Assembly: GCA_022775005.1 (NCBI GenBank)
Contig: JALFJR010000085.1
Span: 1-48,982, forward strand
DNA: 48,982 nucleotides
Reading direction: 5' to 3'
Origin: Parabacteroides sp.
GTDB taxonomy: Bacteria > Bacteroidota > Bacteroidia > Bacteroidales > Tannerellaceae
Below, piece by piece: positions 1 through 7,719 of this stretch. Each line of letters starts with the position of its first letter. Positions within the stretch are counted from its first letter, which is position 1. The position numbers and the translations under genes are program-made. The notes under the pieces were generated by a model. It was not told where the DNA came from. It did no database searches and saw nothing but the letters and a program-made list of their open reading frames with translations.

Positions 1-439
1 GGGCAAAGTGCTCCTGCATACTCTCAAAGCTCTTCAGCACCCCTTCGCGTATGGCTATGCTGGGGACCACCACTACGAACTTTGTCCAGCCATAACGCTC
101 GTTCAGCTCGTACATGGTCTTGATATAGGTATAGGTCTTGCCCGTACCCGTTTCCATCTCGATGGTGAACGCCATGCCCACACCCTGCAAGTCTTGCAGG
201 TAATCGACAGGCTTCAAGCCCTGCTCGGTCTGCACGGCACGTACATTCTCGCAGACGGCTTCACGTGCGAGAACGACATGCTTGTTGCCGAAACCAGCGA
301 GAGCAAAAAGTCCCTTATTCTTGCCTTGGTCAACGGTATGGTCACTCATCCCGTCACTCTTCGGCTGCCCCGTGAAAGCGTTGGCGATAGCACGTGCGGC
401 TTCGGCTTGGAATCGCTGATGTTTATATCTTATCTGCAT
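1..439 (-). CDS. res: Type III restriction enzyme, Res subunit (N-terminal part, cut by window edge)
   Basis: This is the first 146 codons of the helicase/nuclease subunit of a type III restriction-modification enzyme; the rest lies beyond position 1. Read on the minus strand from the ATG at 437-439, it begins MQIRYKHQRFQ. Around residue 110 it carries a Walker A motif, METGTGKTYTY, followed by a strand ending VVVVPSIAIREG. Both are typical of the DEAD/DEAH translocase domain of Res proteins. In the family, Res translocates or slides on DNA and cleaves when Mod finds two unmethylated sites in inverted orientation. The start lies only 3 bp after the mod stop codon, so the two are very probably one transcript. 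The C-terminal PD-(D/E)XK nuclease cannot be seen here, so intactness is unknown. Confidence 0.9.
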   Translation of the reverse strand, partial: MQIRYKHQRFQAEAARAIANAFTGQPKSDGMSDHTVDQGKNKGLFALAGFGNKHVVLAREAVCENVRAVQTEQGLKPVDYLQDLQGVGMAFTIEMETGTGKTYTYIKTMYELNERYGWTKFVVVVPSIAIREGVLKSFESMQEHFA

Positions 440-442
440 GGC

Positions 443-2380
443 TTATATCACTCTGATGTTTTTGACTACCTCCTGATCGCTCCAGTCCAACAACTGCTTG
501 AAGGTCTCGTAGATATTGATCTTGTCGGCATCGCGCTCAAAGCAGCTGTCGCGGAAGATGACGCGCAGAGGTTGCTTCTCTGCCATGGTCCTCACCACAT
601 TGTCCGTCACCTTTTCGGCAAAGCAAGCCACCAGATCTCCTTCGTTGACGGTGTAGATCATCTTGCCATCCACTTCTTCAGTAGTCATTGGCAACGATAG
701 CTGTACGCCCCAGTTGAGCATGCAGCCAAACAGCAGGTCAAGGTCTGTGCGGTCTGCCTTGATGTTATTCAAGAAGAGGTCAAGTTGATCCTGATTCCAC
801 TCTTTTGGAGTATGCTCCACCTCTTCATAGTTGCTGCTATCCACACGGAAGACTCTGAAGCCTGTATCAAGGTCTTGTGCGGTCAGAGGGGACTCCTCCT
901 TGATTTTCTTTCCGGCACGGCGGATGCGCTCCTTGCCGATTTCGCAGATGTTCTTATAGCCTGCTTTGTAGGCTTCGCTGTCTTCTGGAGTTTCTTCTGG
1001 AAGCTGAACCAGAATGAACTTTCTATTCATTTGGTCTTCGGAATTACGTTGCATAATGGCATGAGCGGTTGTACCAGATCCTGAGAAGAAATCTAAACAA
1101 ACATCTTCTTTTGAGGAGAAAACCCGTGTAAAATAATGAATTAAAGACACTGGCTTCACATTCTCAAATACCCGATTCCCATCAAACAAATCCTGAACAT
1201 CCTGAGTGCCTTTATTATACATACTTATAATGTCTTTAGGCAATAGACTTGATGGGCATCCCAATCCATCACCGAAATACTTCTTAATAAAAATATTCCA
1301 CTTTGCAGGTTGCCCATTCTCATCTATCAGAGTGCTTGAATTTGATGTCGTCTTGAACAAAACGAGATTACTATTTTTTGCTTCCTCAAATGTTTCTGGG
1401 ACAAATCTATAAATATATCCTTGTCTTGGTTTTACCTTTGTACCATCAGGACAAGTAATCCAATATTTTTGATTCTCGTTCGTTGATGAATTTTTGAAAA
1501 CAAACTCTTTTGATCTAAAGAGTCCTTTCTCATCTTTTTCATTATACATTTTCTGCGCACCTTCAGAAAGAGGTGCCCAAAGCATAGGTATATTGTCTAT
1601 ATCTTTAGCGTAGGCAAAGATGTATTCATGTGTTTTACTTACATGCTTTGGCCTAATACCTCCAGCGGTAGAACAATTCCAGGCAAAAGTGGAAATCCGA
1701 TTTCTGCTACCATAAATTTCATCGCATATAGCTTTTATATGTTCTTGCTCACAATCATCAATACTTATGAGGATTACGCCATCATCACTCAAAAGACTTC
1801 TGGCAACCATTAACCTTGCATAAATCATTGAACACCATTCTGAATGGAATCTTCCATTAGCGTCAGTATTCTTTCTATATCGATTGCCTAATTCGTCTAT
1901 ATTACCTGCAGCCAAATCTTCTTCTTCCTGAGAACGACTACTGTCATCGTGATACACGAAGTCATTCCCCGTATTATAAGGCGGATCGATATAAATCATC
2001 TTCACCTTACCGAGATACGACTTTTGGAGCAGTTTCAGCACTTCGAGGTTGTCGCCCTCGATATAGAGGTTCTGCGTATTGTCCCAATCCACGCTATCCT
2101 CCTTGACAGGACGGAGCGTCTTGCGGATTGGGCGCAACACTTCGCCACGAGCCGCCTGCTTGCCCACCCAGTTGAACTCGTAGGCCTCAGGAGCATCCTC
2201 TACTGCATCATCGCCCAGTAACTGGCGCAAAACGTCAAAGTTAACAACACGCTTTACCTCCCCCGTTTTGGGGTCAGCTGCCTCCGTGAAGCACGAAGGA
2301 GCTATCTGATAGAGCGCATCAAGGTTGAGCTGCGCTCCGTCAGGAGTATTCAAATCCAAATGTCTAATGTCCTTGTTCAT
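443..2380 (-). CDS. mod: Type III restriction-modification DNA methyltransferase, Mod subunit
   Basis: A 645-residue adenine-specific DNA methyltransferase that provides both methylation and sequence recognition for a type III system. The catalytic motif DPPYNTGNDF is at about residues 132-141 and the SAM-binding motif FFSGSGTTAHA at about 431-441. Motif IV before motif I is the beta-class order normal for Mod. The stretch between them should contain the target recognition domain. The DNA encoding it (about 1,090-1,940) is clearly more AT-rich than either end of the gene, which suggests a swapped domain. Upstream is a terminator belonging to the toxin-antitoxin pair, so mod probably has its own promoter in 2,381-2,450, although I see no clear consensus there. 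Downstream, res follows after 3 bp. Confidence 0.95.
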   Translation of the reverse strand: MNKDIRHLDLNTPDGAQLNLDALYQIAPSCFTEAADPKTGEVKRVVNFDVLRQLLGDDAVEDAPEAYEFNWVGKQAARGEVLRPIRKTLRPVKEDSVDWDNTQNLYIEGDNLEVLKLLQKSYLGKVKMIYIDPPYNTGNDFVYHDDSSRSQEEEDLAAGNIDELGNRYRKNTDANGRFHSEWCSMIYARLMVARSLLSDDGVILISIDDCEQEHIKAICDEIYGSRNRISTFAWNCSTAGGIRPKHVSKTHEYIFAYAKDIDNIPMLWAPLSEGAQKMYNEKDEKGLFRSKEFVFKNSSTNENQKYWITCPDGTKVKPRQGYIYRFVPETFEEAKNSNLVLFKTTSNSSTLIDENGQPAKWNIFIKKYFGDGLGCPSSLLPKDIISMYNKGTQDVQDLFDGNRVFENVKPVSLIHYFTRVFSSKEDVCLDFFSGSGTTAHAIMQRNSEDQMNRKFILVQLPEETPEDSEAYKAGYKNICEIGKERIRRAGKKIKEESPLTAQDLDTGFRVFRVDSSNYEEVEHTPKEWNQDQLDLFLNNIKADRTDLDLLFGCMLNWGVQLSLPMTTEEVDGKMIYTVNEGDLVACFAEKVTDNVVRTMAEKQPLRVIFRDSCFERDADKINIYETFKQLLDWSDQEVVKNIRVI

Positions 2381-2451
2381 ATTCTTGTTTATCTATTTTT
2401 GTTTTCAGCCATTTCACTTTGTCCAATCACATGAATTACAAATACCGAAAA

Positions 2452-2486
2452 CAAAAATCCCGCAGGTGACATAAAGACCTGCGGGA
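2452..2486 (-). terminator. Rho-independent terminator after the YafQ-type toxin gene
   Basis: A perfect 10-bp stem (2458-2467 with 2477-2486, 9-nt loop) is followed on the minus strand by a T-rich tract, ATTTTTG. It begins 6 nt after the toxin stop codon, so transcription of the toxin-antitoxin pair should end before mod. Confidence 0.85.
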
Positions 2487-2492
2487 CGAGAA

Positions 2493-2768
2493 TTAAAATA
2501 CGTCTGAATGAGTTCCTGTATCAAGGAAGAGAAGCGTCATCGTGTCGTTTTCCTGAATCCAAACAAGAAGCCAGTCGGATTCTATGTGACACTCCCATTT
2601 TCCTGCATGTCTGCCGGAGAGGATATGAGGTCGGTATCTGGGAGGCAGCTCACCTTGGCTTTCAAGAATTGCGATGGCCTCCTTCAGTTTAGCCATATCG
2701 TAGCCTCGACGCTTACATAGTTTATATGACTTTTTGAATGTGCTGGAGTATTTGATCCTGTATTTCAT
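2493..2768 (-). CDS. Type II toxin, RelE/YafQ family mRNA interferase
   Basis: A 91-residue protein matching the YafQ branch of the RelE/ParE superfamily, which cleaves mRNA in the ribosome. The C-terminal half shows family signatures: RPHILSG around residue 45, then SDWLLVWIQ, and at the end the pattern LLFLDTGTHSDVF. Histidine and aspartate residues in these positions are associated with catalysis in YafQ. The start codon overlaps the antitoxin stop as ATGA (2765-2768), the usual translationally coupled antitoxin-first order. The pair sits between the DUF4391 gene and mod with its own promoter and terminator. Toxicity is inferred from family membership only. Confidence 0.93.
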   Translation of the reverse strand: MKYRIKYSSTFKKSYKLCKRRGYDMAKLKEAIAILESQGELPPRYRPHILSGRHAGKWECHIESDWLLVWIQENDTMTLLFLDTGTHSDVF

Positions 2769-2971
2769 TGTTCCAGTTGCTCAAACAGGTCGTCAACACT
2801 TTTTGCCTCATATACTCTGCCTGCCTTGATGTCGTCAAGAGCTCGGTCTATTCCACTTTTTAGTGGTCTTTTTATCGTCCACCCCATCTTTTTCGACAAT
2901 GTCCTGAGGAAGGAGAGGTCGCTAATGGGAATACTTATACTAACATTCTCAATATTTGCTGTTGTCTGCAT
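2765..2971 (-). CDS. Antitoxin of the YafQ-type pair (RelB/DinJ-like role)
   Basis: A 68-residue acidic protein directly upstream of, and overlapping by 4 bp, the YafQ-type toxin. The N-terminal part, ENVSISIPISDLSFLRTLSKKMGW, alternates as a beta strand followed by a helix, as expected for a ribbon-helix-helix DNA-binding and dimerisation domain. The C-terminus is charged (AKSVDDLFEQLEQ) and probably wraps the toxin. The identification rests mainly on size, position and fold pattern, since antitoxins diverge strongly. Family knowledge suggests it represses its own promoter (-7 element at 3007-3014). Confidence 0.85.
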   Translation of the reverse strand: MQTTANIENVSISIPISDLSFLRTLSKKMGWTIKRPLKSGIDRALDDIKAGRVYEAKSVDDLFEQLEQ

Positions 2972-3006
2972 AATTGTTTTCCCTTTCTTTAATTTTGTTT
3001 TTGCGA

Positions 3007-3014
3007 CAAAAGTA
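3007..3014 (-). promoter_or_regulatory. -7 promoter element for the toxin-antitoxin pair
   Basis: On the minus strand the sequence TACTTTTG fits the Bacteroidetes -7 consensus TAnnTTTG exactly and lies about 36 bp upstream of the antitoxin start. A TTGG about 19 bp further upstream may be the -33 element. Confidence 0.6.
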
Positions 3015-3070
3015 CAATAAAAATTGATTCCACCAAGTATTAGGCGGATTTCTCGTTATTTTCGGTATGT

Positions 3071-3120
3071 AATCAAGTCAAAGAGCGACGAGGCGAGCAG
3101 AGCAACAAGTTCGCTTGATT
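3071..3120. repeat. Inverted repeat of unknown role between the DUF4391 gene and the antitoxin
   Basis: AATCAAG (3071-3077) and CTTGATT (3114-3120) form an inverted pair around a purine-rich 36-nt spacer. The surrounding 3,060-3,183 has no convincing reading frame. It could be a remnant from insertion of the toxin-antitoxin cassette or a dispersed repeat; I cannot tell which. Confidence 0.35.
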
Positions 3121-3183
3121 GCTATGCCGAGCCGAGAATGCTGCTTCAGCGTGAGCTAAAGAGCTATTATTCTTGAGAAAAAG

Positions 3184-3864
3184 TCATTCCTGTCTGCACT
3201 TTTTCAGTTCTTCCTTCAGTCTTCCGATTTCTCTTTTCAGTGCCCTTGCCTCGGTGTTCATCTCCACTTGTCGGGCAAACTGCTTTTCTTTGCGGATTTT
3301 CTTTTGCAGTGCCTCCGCGAGCTTCTGCTTGGTTGCTATTTCATGCTCGATGGCAATGATGCGTCGAGTGTCGGCAGCAGTGTTGGTGCCAAAGCCGGAA
3401 ACGGAGCCAGCCATTGTTTCGTAGATAGCATCCATCGAAAGCCCATTGACTGGAAGCGTCAACTCGCTCTCGTTGAGCCAATCTGATGTAAAAGACTTGA
3501 CTATCTTGAAGGTGCCAGCCTTTTCGTCCAGCCATTCCTTATAGTTGAGCAGCAACTTTACCTTTCCCTCATATTCGAGCACGAACACCACATGGCGAGG
3601 CATGTGGGTGTCTATGAAGAGAAACACATCATCCGGACACTCTTTTGATTTGAGCTGCGCAGAGAAAAACACAATCTCATGCACCAGCTTGCCATCCTCC
3701 ACAGGAATAGTGGAGGGAGCCAGCTTGTAGAGCCAATGAATGCTTGCCACGTCATCCACGAAGTGCTGCTTCATCTTGGCATTCACTTCCAGATGCTTGT
3801 AGAAAGCCGTTTTAGGCACAGGCTTGTCCACTTTCGTGCTTGGAGGAAACTTTAGGTCGATCAT
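3184..3864 (-). CDS. DUF4391 domain protein of the defence locus
   Basis: A 226-residue protein that I assign to DUF4391, a family I know as a companion of SNF2-type helicases and type III-like methyltransferase/nuclease genes; its biochemical role is not established. It starts 3 bp downstream of the helicase stop codon, so the two are co-transcribed. The N-terminal 170 residues are mixed alpha/beta (for example HVVFVLEYEGKVKLLLNYKEW). The last 50 or so residues are a highly charged predicted coiled coil (KQKLAEALQKKIRKEK and beyond), possibly for docking to the helicase or Mod. No catalytic motif is evident. Confidence 0.8.
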   Translation of the reverse strand: MIDLKFPPSTKVDKPVPKTAFYKHLEVNAKMKQHFVDDVASIHWLYKLAPSTIPVEDGKLVHEIVFFSAQLKSKECPDDVFLFIDTHMPRHVVFVLEYEGKVKLLLNYKEWLDEKAGTFKIVKSFTSDWLNESELTLPVNGLSMDAIYETMAGSVSGFGTNTAADTRRIIAIEHEIATKQKLAEALQKKIRKEKQFARQVEMNTEARALKREIGRLKEELKKCRQE

Positions 3865-3867
3865 AAG

Positions 3868-6800
3868 CTATCGTATTATCAAGAAGGTGATTAACTCAAA
3901 ATCGTCCAACCCTTTGACCTCTCCCCAGAGGGCTGTTGTCTCGCCCACGGAGAAGAGCGAGTCGATGTCCGATTCCTCTTTGACCGTGATGATGCTGTCG
4001 ATGGCCTTGGCAAGAAGGTCGCTGTAGTGCTGCATCTTCCTGCCGTCGCACGTTTCCTTGTTGATGATGGCACAGCGTGCTTTGTCCGGCTTGTCCTGCC
4101 CTTTGCATACATGGCGCATCACGTCGAGCAGTTTCTTGGGCTGTAGATGGTCGCAAATGACTGTGCCATCGTCGGCCAGATAGACCATGTAGAACGGATG
4201 GAGGCGGTTCATCTTGTCGATATTGACACCTGCGTTCCTGTTCTTCAGAATGTATATCACACCGGGCTTTGCCAGGTCGGTAGGCCCGACCACGGCGTTC
4301 ATGCCAAACGGGGCATGTTCCACATCCGGATTCTCCTTGATATAGCTAAGCAGGTCGAGACGGAACTCATTAAGACCGAGGTCCATGATGTTGATACCCG
4401 TGTCCATGTCCTCGATGTCCACGACCTCCTCCTGTAGTTTCTTCAGCTGGTTCTTGCGGTATTCCAGATCGCCCTTTTCGGTTGCCGACAGCAGGTTGTC
4501 GTCGCCAGTGGATGTGAGCACAGTGGCCTTCATACGGCTTTCCACACGCCCTTTCAGCTCGATATACTTGTCCAGCTCGATGTCGGGCCAATAGTTCACG
4601 AGCTGAATCGCCTCGTTCTGGCTTCCGATGCGGTCGATACGTCCGAAGCGCTGAATGATGCGCACGGGGTTCCAATGGATGTCGTAGTTGATGAGATAGT
4701 CACAATCCTGCAGGTTCTGCCCCTCGGAGATACAGTCGGTAGCAATTAGCACGTCAATCTCCTCCGTAGCTTTTGGGAACAGTTTCGCTCGATCCTTTGA
4801 TCGGGGAGAAAAGTAGGTCAGCACATTGTTGAACGACATCGGGAACTTGGGGATGGTGCATCGGCCGTCGGTGGTTCCTGTGATCAAACCCACGTTCAGG
4901 CCTGTCTCCGCCTTGATGCGTTCGGCCAACTGCTCATAGAGATAGTCGGCCGTGTCGGCAAAGGCAGTGAAGATGAGCACCTTTTTGTTGCCTTCGTTAA
5001 TGGGACTTTGGAACTTCTGCTTCAAGTCCGAGACAAGCATCTGCAACTTGCAGTCGTGGGCAGGGGTGATATCCTTCAGCATCAGGAGCAGGAGTTTCAG
5101 AATCTCCAGGTCGTGACGCAGGTCGTTCGCCCAGCGCACCACATCGATATCCCTCAGGTTGATCTTCGAATTTTTGCCTACGAATGGGTCATTCTCGCTG
5201 TCAACACTGTCCAGGTCGTCGGTGAAAGAGGTCATGTCGATCGTTCCATGCTTTTCGTGTCGGTCAATGATTGCGAGCGTCTGCTCGATGTATTCGGTGA
5301 TTCGGGTCAATGTTAAGCGGAAAGAATTAACGCTGCTCTCCAAGCGTTTCAGGAGGTTTGTGGCCATCAATTTGCGCAATCCCTTCTCACGTCCGTCAAT
5401 AGAAAGACCGGATCCCTCCATGTTCATCTCATAGTCTTCCTTCACGCTGTCGAAGATATAGAGCGAAGGAGTATAGATACTCAGATTCAGGTTGTTGAGC
5501 TGTTCGGAAATGTCGCTGAAGGTGATGCTCTCGTTGAGGTCGGTGAGTTTCGGACGACGTGAGATGGGAGCCAGTCGAGTGGGGAACTTACCAATGTCTT
5601 TGGTGTCGTAATACTTCACGATATGGCTTCTGCTGCGGGCGATGGTGACAGCATCGAGCAATTCGAAGAAGTCGAAACTGAGCTCGTCGAGCAGCCTCTG
5701 CGTGGTGCGATGCTCGGGTTCGAGTCTTGACCATCGGTTGTAGGCATATTGCGCACTACGGAAGATGTCGTCGATGCTGCGGTCGATGTCCAGCGCTTCA
5801 TTGATCTGTTCGGCATGACCCTCGTAGGCCAGCTGCAGCTGGTTCTTCAGGTCGTTGAAACGGTTGTTGACGGGTGTAGCGCTGAGCATCAAGACCTTTG
5901 TCTTCACACCGGCACGGATGACCTTTTTCATCAACTTCTGATAGCGGTTTTCCTTGCGAGGTTCCCCGTTGTCGAGGTCCGAGTCAAGTTCCTCATCATC
6001 GACGTTTCCACCATTGCGGAAATTGTGGCTTTCGTCAATGACTATCAGGTCGTAGTTACCCCAGTTGATGCGTTCAAGGTCAATACCTGCCGACATGCCA
6101 CGCTCACGGCTGAGGTCGCTATGGAAAAGAATGTCATACCGCAGGCGGTCTGCCACCAGCGGATTGTTCTTGTAGTTGGTCTTGAAGGTGCTCCAGTTGT
6201 CGTAGAGCTTCTTCGGACAGAGCACAAGCACCGACTTGTTGCGGTTCTCGTAATACTTGATAACCGACAGGGCGGTGAAGGTCTTGCCCAGACCCACCGA
6301 GTCGGCCAGGATGCAGCCATTATACTTTTCGAGCTTGTTGATGATGGCAAGGGCGGCATCCTTCTGGAAATTATAGAGCTTGTTCCAGATGACGCTGTTC
6401 TTGAATCCCGTGGCCTCATTAGGCAGCACGTCTTCACTGATGTCTTCCAGAAACTCGTTGAAGATGTTGTAGAGCGTGATGAAGTAGATGAACTCGGGGG
6501 CATTCTCGTTATACACGGTTTCAATGTATTCCAGCACCTGACCGGTCACGTCCTTGAACTTGTCAGCGTTCTGCCATTGCTCGTTGAAAATTTTCAAGTA
6601 TTCCGCTGCAAGAGGCGATGGCATGACGTTGACCATCGAATAAACCGTGTTTCCACGCTCACAGCCTAATTCCGTCGTCGTAAACTCATTGAAGGGTACA
6701 TAGACAGATGGCTTGTCATTCTGCACATGCAGGAAACCACCCATGGCCTCCTGTGAGGCATTGGATTTGAATTTCACCTTTTGCCTGATCCAGTTGGCAC

Positions 6801-7119
6801 ACGCTTTGGCAATGGCTTTCTGCTCCAGTTTATTGCGCAGCTTGACTTCAAAGTCAGAACCATACAGATTACGCTCACGATTCAACTTGGGGATATAGAA
6901 CTCTCTCTTTTCCTTCTTAACCTTGTCTTTAATAAAAGTCGGTGAAGTGAAGATGAAACGTAGTTCATCTACCTGCTCCAGCTCTTCCTTCAAAGCCTCA
7001 AAGGCATAGATAGAGAACGAAGCGGCTGCAACTGACACCGTCGAGCCTTCAGACAACTTTGTCTGGAGGTCATCTATCACTCGCTCGGATATGTTATTGA
7101 TAACTTTGGGCAGTTCCAT
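3868..7119 (-). CDS. SNF2-family helicase with PLD-like N-terminal domain
   Basis: A 1,083-residue superfamily 2 ATPase related to HepA/SNF2 proteins. Residues 1-65 resemble the N-terminal domain of PLD-like helicase proteins (VAAASFSIYAFEALKEEL). The ATPase motifs are intact: GLGKT at 276-280 (Walker A), DESH at 362-365 (Walker B), SATPVNNR at 413-420 (motif III), and QRFGRIDRIGSQ at 823-834 (motif VI, with arginine fingers). A long helical insertion separates the two RecA lobes. Such enzymes translocate on double-stranded DNA. The gene is the first of the defence operon (helicase, DUF4391, then mod and res after the toxin-antitoxin pair). I infer a role in phage or plasmid restriction; it is not DISARM, because the drmA/drmB partners are absent from the window. 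Confidence 0.9.
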   Translation of the reverse strand: MELPKVINNISERVIDDLQTKLSEGSTVSVAAASFSIYAFEALKEELEQVDELRFIFTSPTFIKDKVKKEKREFYIPKLNRERNLYGSDFEVKLRNKLEQKAIAKACANWIRQKVKFKSNASQEAMGGFLHVQNDKPSVYVPFNEFTTTELGCERGNTVYSMVNVMPSPLAAEYLKIFNEQWQNADKFKDVTGQVLEYIETVYNENAPEFIYFITLYNIFNEFLEDISEDVLPNEATGFKNSVIWNKLYNFQKDAALAIINKLEKYNGCILADSVGLGKTFTALSVIKYYENRNKSVLVLCPKKLYDNWSTFKTNYKNNPLVADRLRYDILFHSDLSRERGMSAGIDLERINWGNYDLIVIDESHNFRNGGNVDDEELDSDLDNGEPRKENRYQKLMKKVIRAGVKTKVLMLSATPVNNRFNDLKNQLQLAYEGHAEQINEALDIDRSIDDIFRSAQYAYNRWSRLEPEHRTTQRLLDELSFDFFELLDAVTIARSRSHIVKYYDTKDIGKFPTRLAPISRRPKLTDLNESITFSDISEQLNNLNLSIYTPSLYIFDSVKEDYEMNMEGSGLSIDGREKGLRKLMATNLLKRLESSVNSFRLTLTRITEYIEQTLAIIDRHEKHGTIDMTSFTDDLDSVDSENDPFVGKNSKINLRDIDVVRWANDLRHDLEILKLLLLMLKDITPAHDCKLQMLVSDLKQKFQSPINEGNKKVLIFTAFADTADYLYEQLAERIKAETGLNVGLITGTTDGRCTIPKFPMSFNNVLTYFSPRSKDRAKLFPKATEEIDVLIATDCISEGQNLQDCDYLINYDIHWNPVRIIQRFGRIDRIGSQNEAIQLVNYWPDIELDKYIELKGRVESRMKATVLTSTGDDNLLSATEKGDLEYRKNQLKKLQEEVVDIEDMDTGINIMDLGLNEFRLDLLSYIKENPDVEHAPFGMNAVVGPTDLAKPGVIYILKNRNAGVNIDKMNRLHPFYMVYLADDGTVICDHLQPKKLLDVMRHVCKGQDKPDKARCAIINKETCDGRKMQHYSDLLAKAIDSIITVKEESDIDSLFSVGETTALWGEVKGLDDFELITFLIIR

Positions 7120-7150
7120 AAATTTGCCATTTCTGTGATATGTTTATGTG

Positions 7151-7158
7151 CAAAAATA
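7151..7158 (-). promoter_or_regulatory. -7 promoter element for the helicase-led defence operon
   Basis: The minus strand reads TATTTTTG, an exact TAnnTTTG match, about 31 bp upstream of the helicase start. No clear -33 element is visible, so activity may be weak or regulated. Confidence 0.5.
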
Positions 7159-7223
7159 CGAAATAAATGCGATAAGCGGAATTGTGTCGCAAAAATAACA
7201 AATTGTTCGGATTGCCCTGACAG

Positions 7224-7292
7224 CGGTTGAGCCGGGGAAATGTTGCCTTGTTACCTGTTACCCGCTTTGATTTTGCATATATCCCTGAAGGC
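7224..7292 (+). repeat. GTTACC-rich repeat element, copy A
   Basis: The 50 nt at 7243-7292 match 8701-8750 at 48 of 50 positions. The element contains tandem GTTACC hexamers followed by TTTTGCATATATCCCTGAAGG. It begins with GCGGTTGAGC, which recurs immediately in copy B. Confidence 0.85.
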
Positions 7293-7328
7293 GGTTGAGC
7301 GGAAATGTTGCCTTGTTACCCGTTACCT
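7292..7328 (+). repeat. GTTACC-rich repeat element, copy B (partial)
   Basis: This copy repeats the GCGGTTGAGC, GAAATGTTGCC and GTTACC portion of copy A in direct tandem but lacks the TTTTGCATATATCC half. It ends at a GC-rich near-palindrome (7340-7359, ATATCG arms around alternating GC). Confidence 0.8.
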
Positions 7329-7530
7329 TACTTTCAGTATATCGTGCGCGCGCGATATGTAGTAATACATATCCTTCCTAAAGAATAGATAGAGAAGAAG
7401 AGAGAGAAAGATAGAGAAAGAGGAAAAGGAAAAGGTGGGGTGGAGGTGGCCAATCCCGATCGACTCCTCCGCTAAAGGCCTATAGAGGGGAAGCAGATCG
7501 GGGGAGGTCAGCTCAGGGTGAAAAATCCGG
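7329..7530. other. Non-coding stretch with near-palindrome and purine tract
   Basis: No credible gene is visible. The stretch holds a near-perfect 20-bp palindrome at 7340-7359 (one T-G pair) and a run of roughly 60 nt that is almost all purine on the plus strand from about 7381. The only open frame (minus, 7323-7565) is low in complexity and runs through the repeats. Confidence 0.6.
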
Positions 7531-7577
7531 GTATATACAAAATTTAGGCGGGTAACAGGTAACAAGGCAACATTTCC
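7531..7577 (-). repeat. GTTACC-rich repeat element, copy C (inverted)
   Basis: The reverse complement reads GGAAATGTTGCC, tandem GTTACC, then a TTTTGTATATAC half. This matches copy A in inverted orientation, so copies A/B and C face each other across the purine tract. Confidence 0.85.
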
Positions 7578-7719
7578 ATTTTTTCCACGTGAGGGAAAAA
7601 TTTTTTCCTCCCCGTAGTAGGCGCTTTTCCCTTGCCAACCTTCCCCAAACCTGATGGAATGCTATAATGGCCTCTTCGAATTCTTTACGCCTCTTGTCCA
7701 GTTCTTTCTCCGTATGAGG

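Noticed and set aside
5749-6669. 306-codon frame opposite the helicase
   Set aside because: It is antisense to the conserved helicase motifs and reflects that gene's codon bias; no start signals.
3868-7119. Assignment of the helicase locus to DISARM
   Set aside because: An SNF2-type helicase, a methylase and a PLD-like fold recall DISARM, but drmA and drmB homologues are absent and a type III Mod/Res pair is present instead.
7323-7565. 80-codon minus-strand reading frame in the intergenic repeat region
   Set aside because: It runs through repeat copies B and C and translates the purine tract into low-complexity Ser/Phe/Leu; no promoter or conserved pattern.
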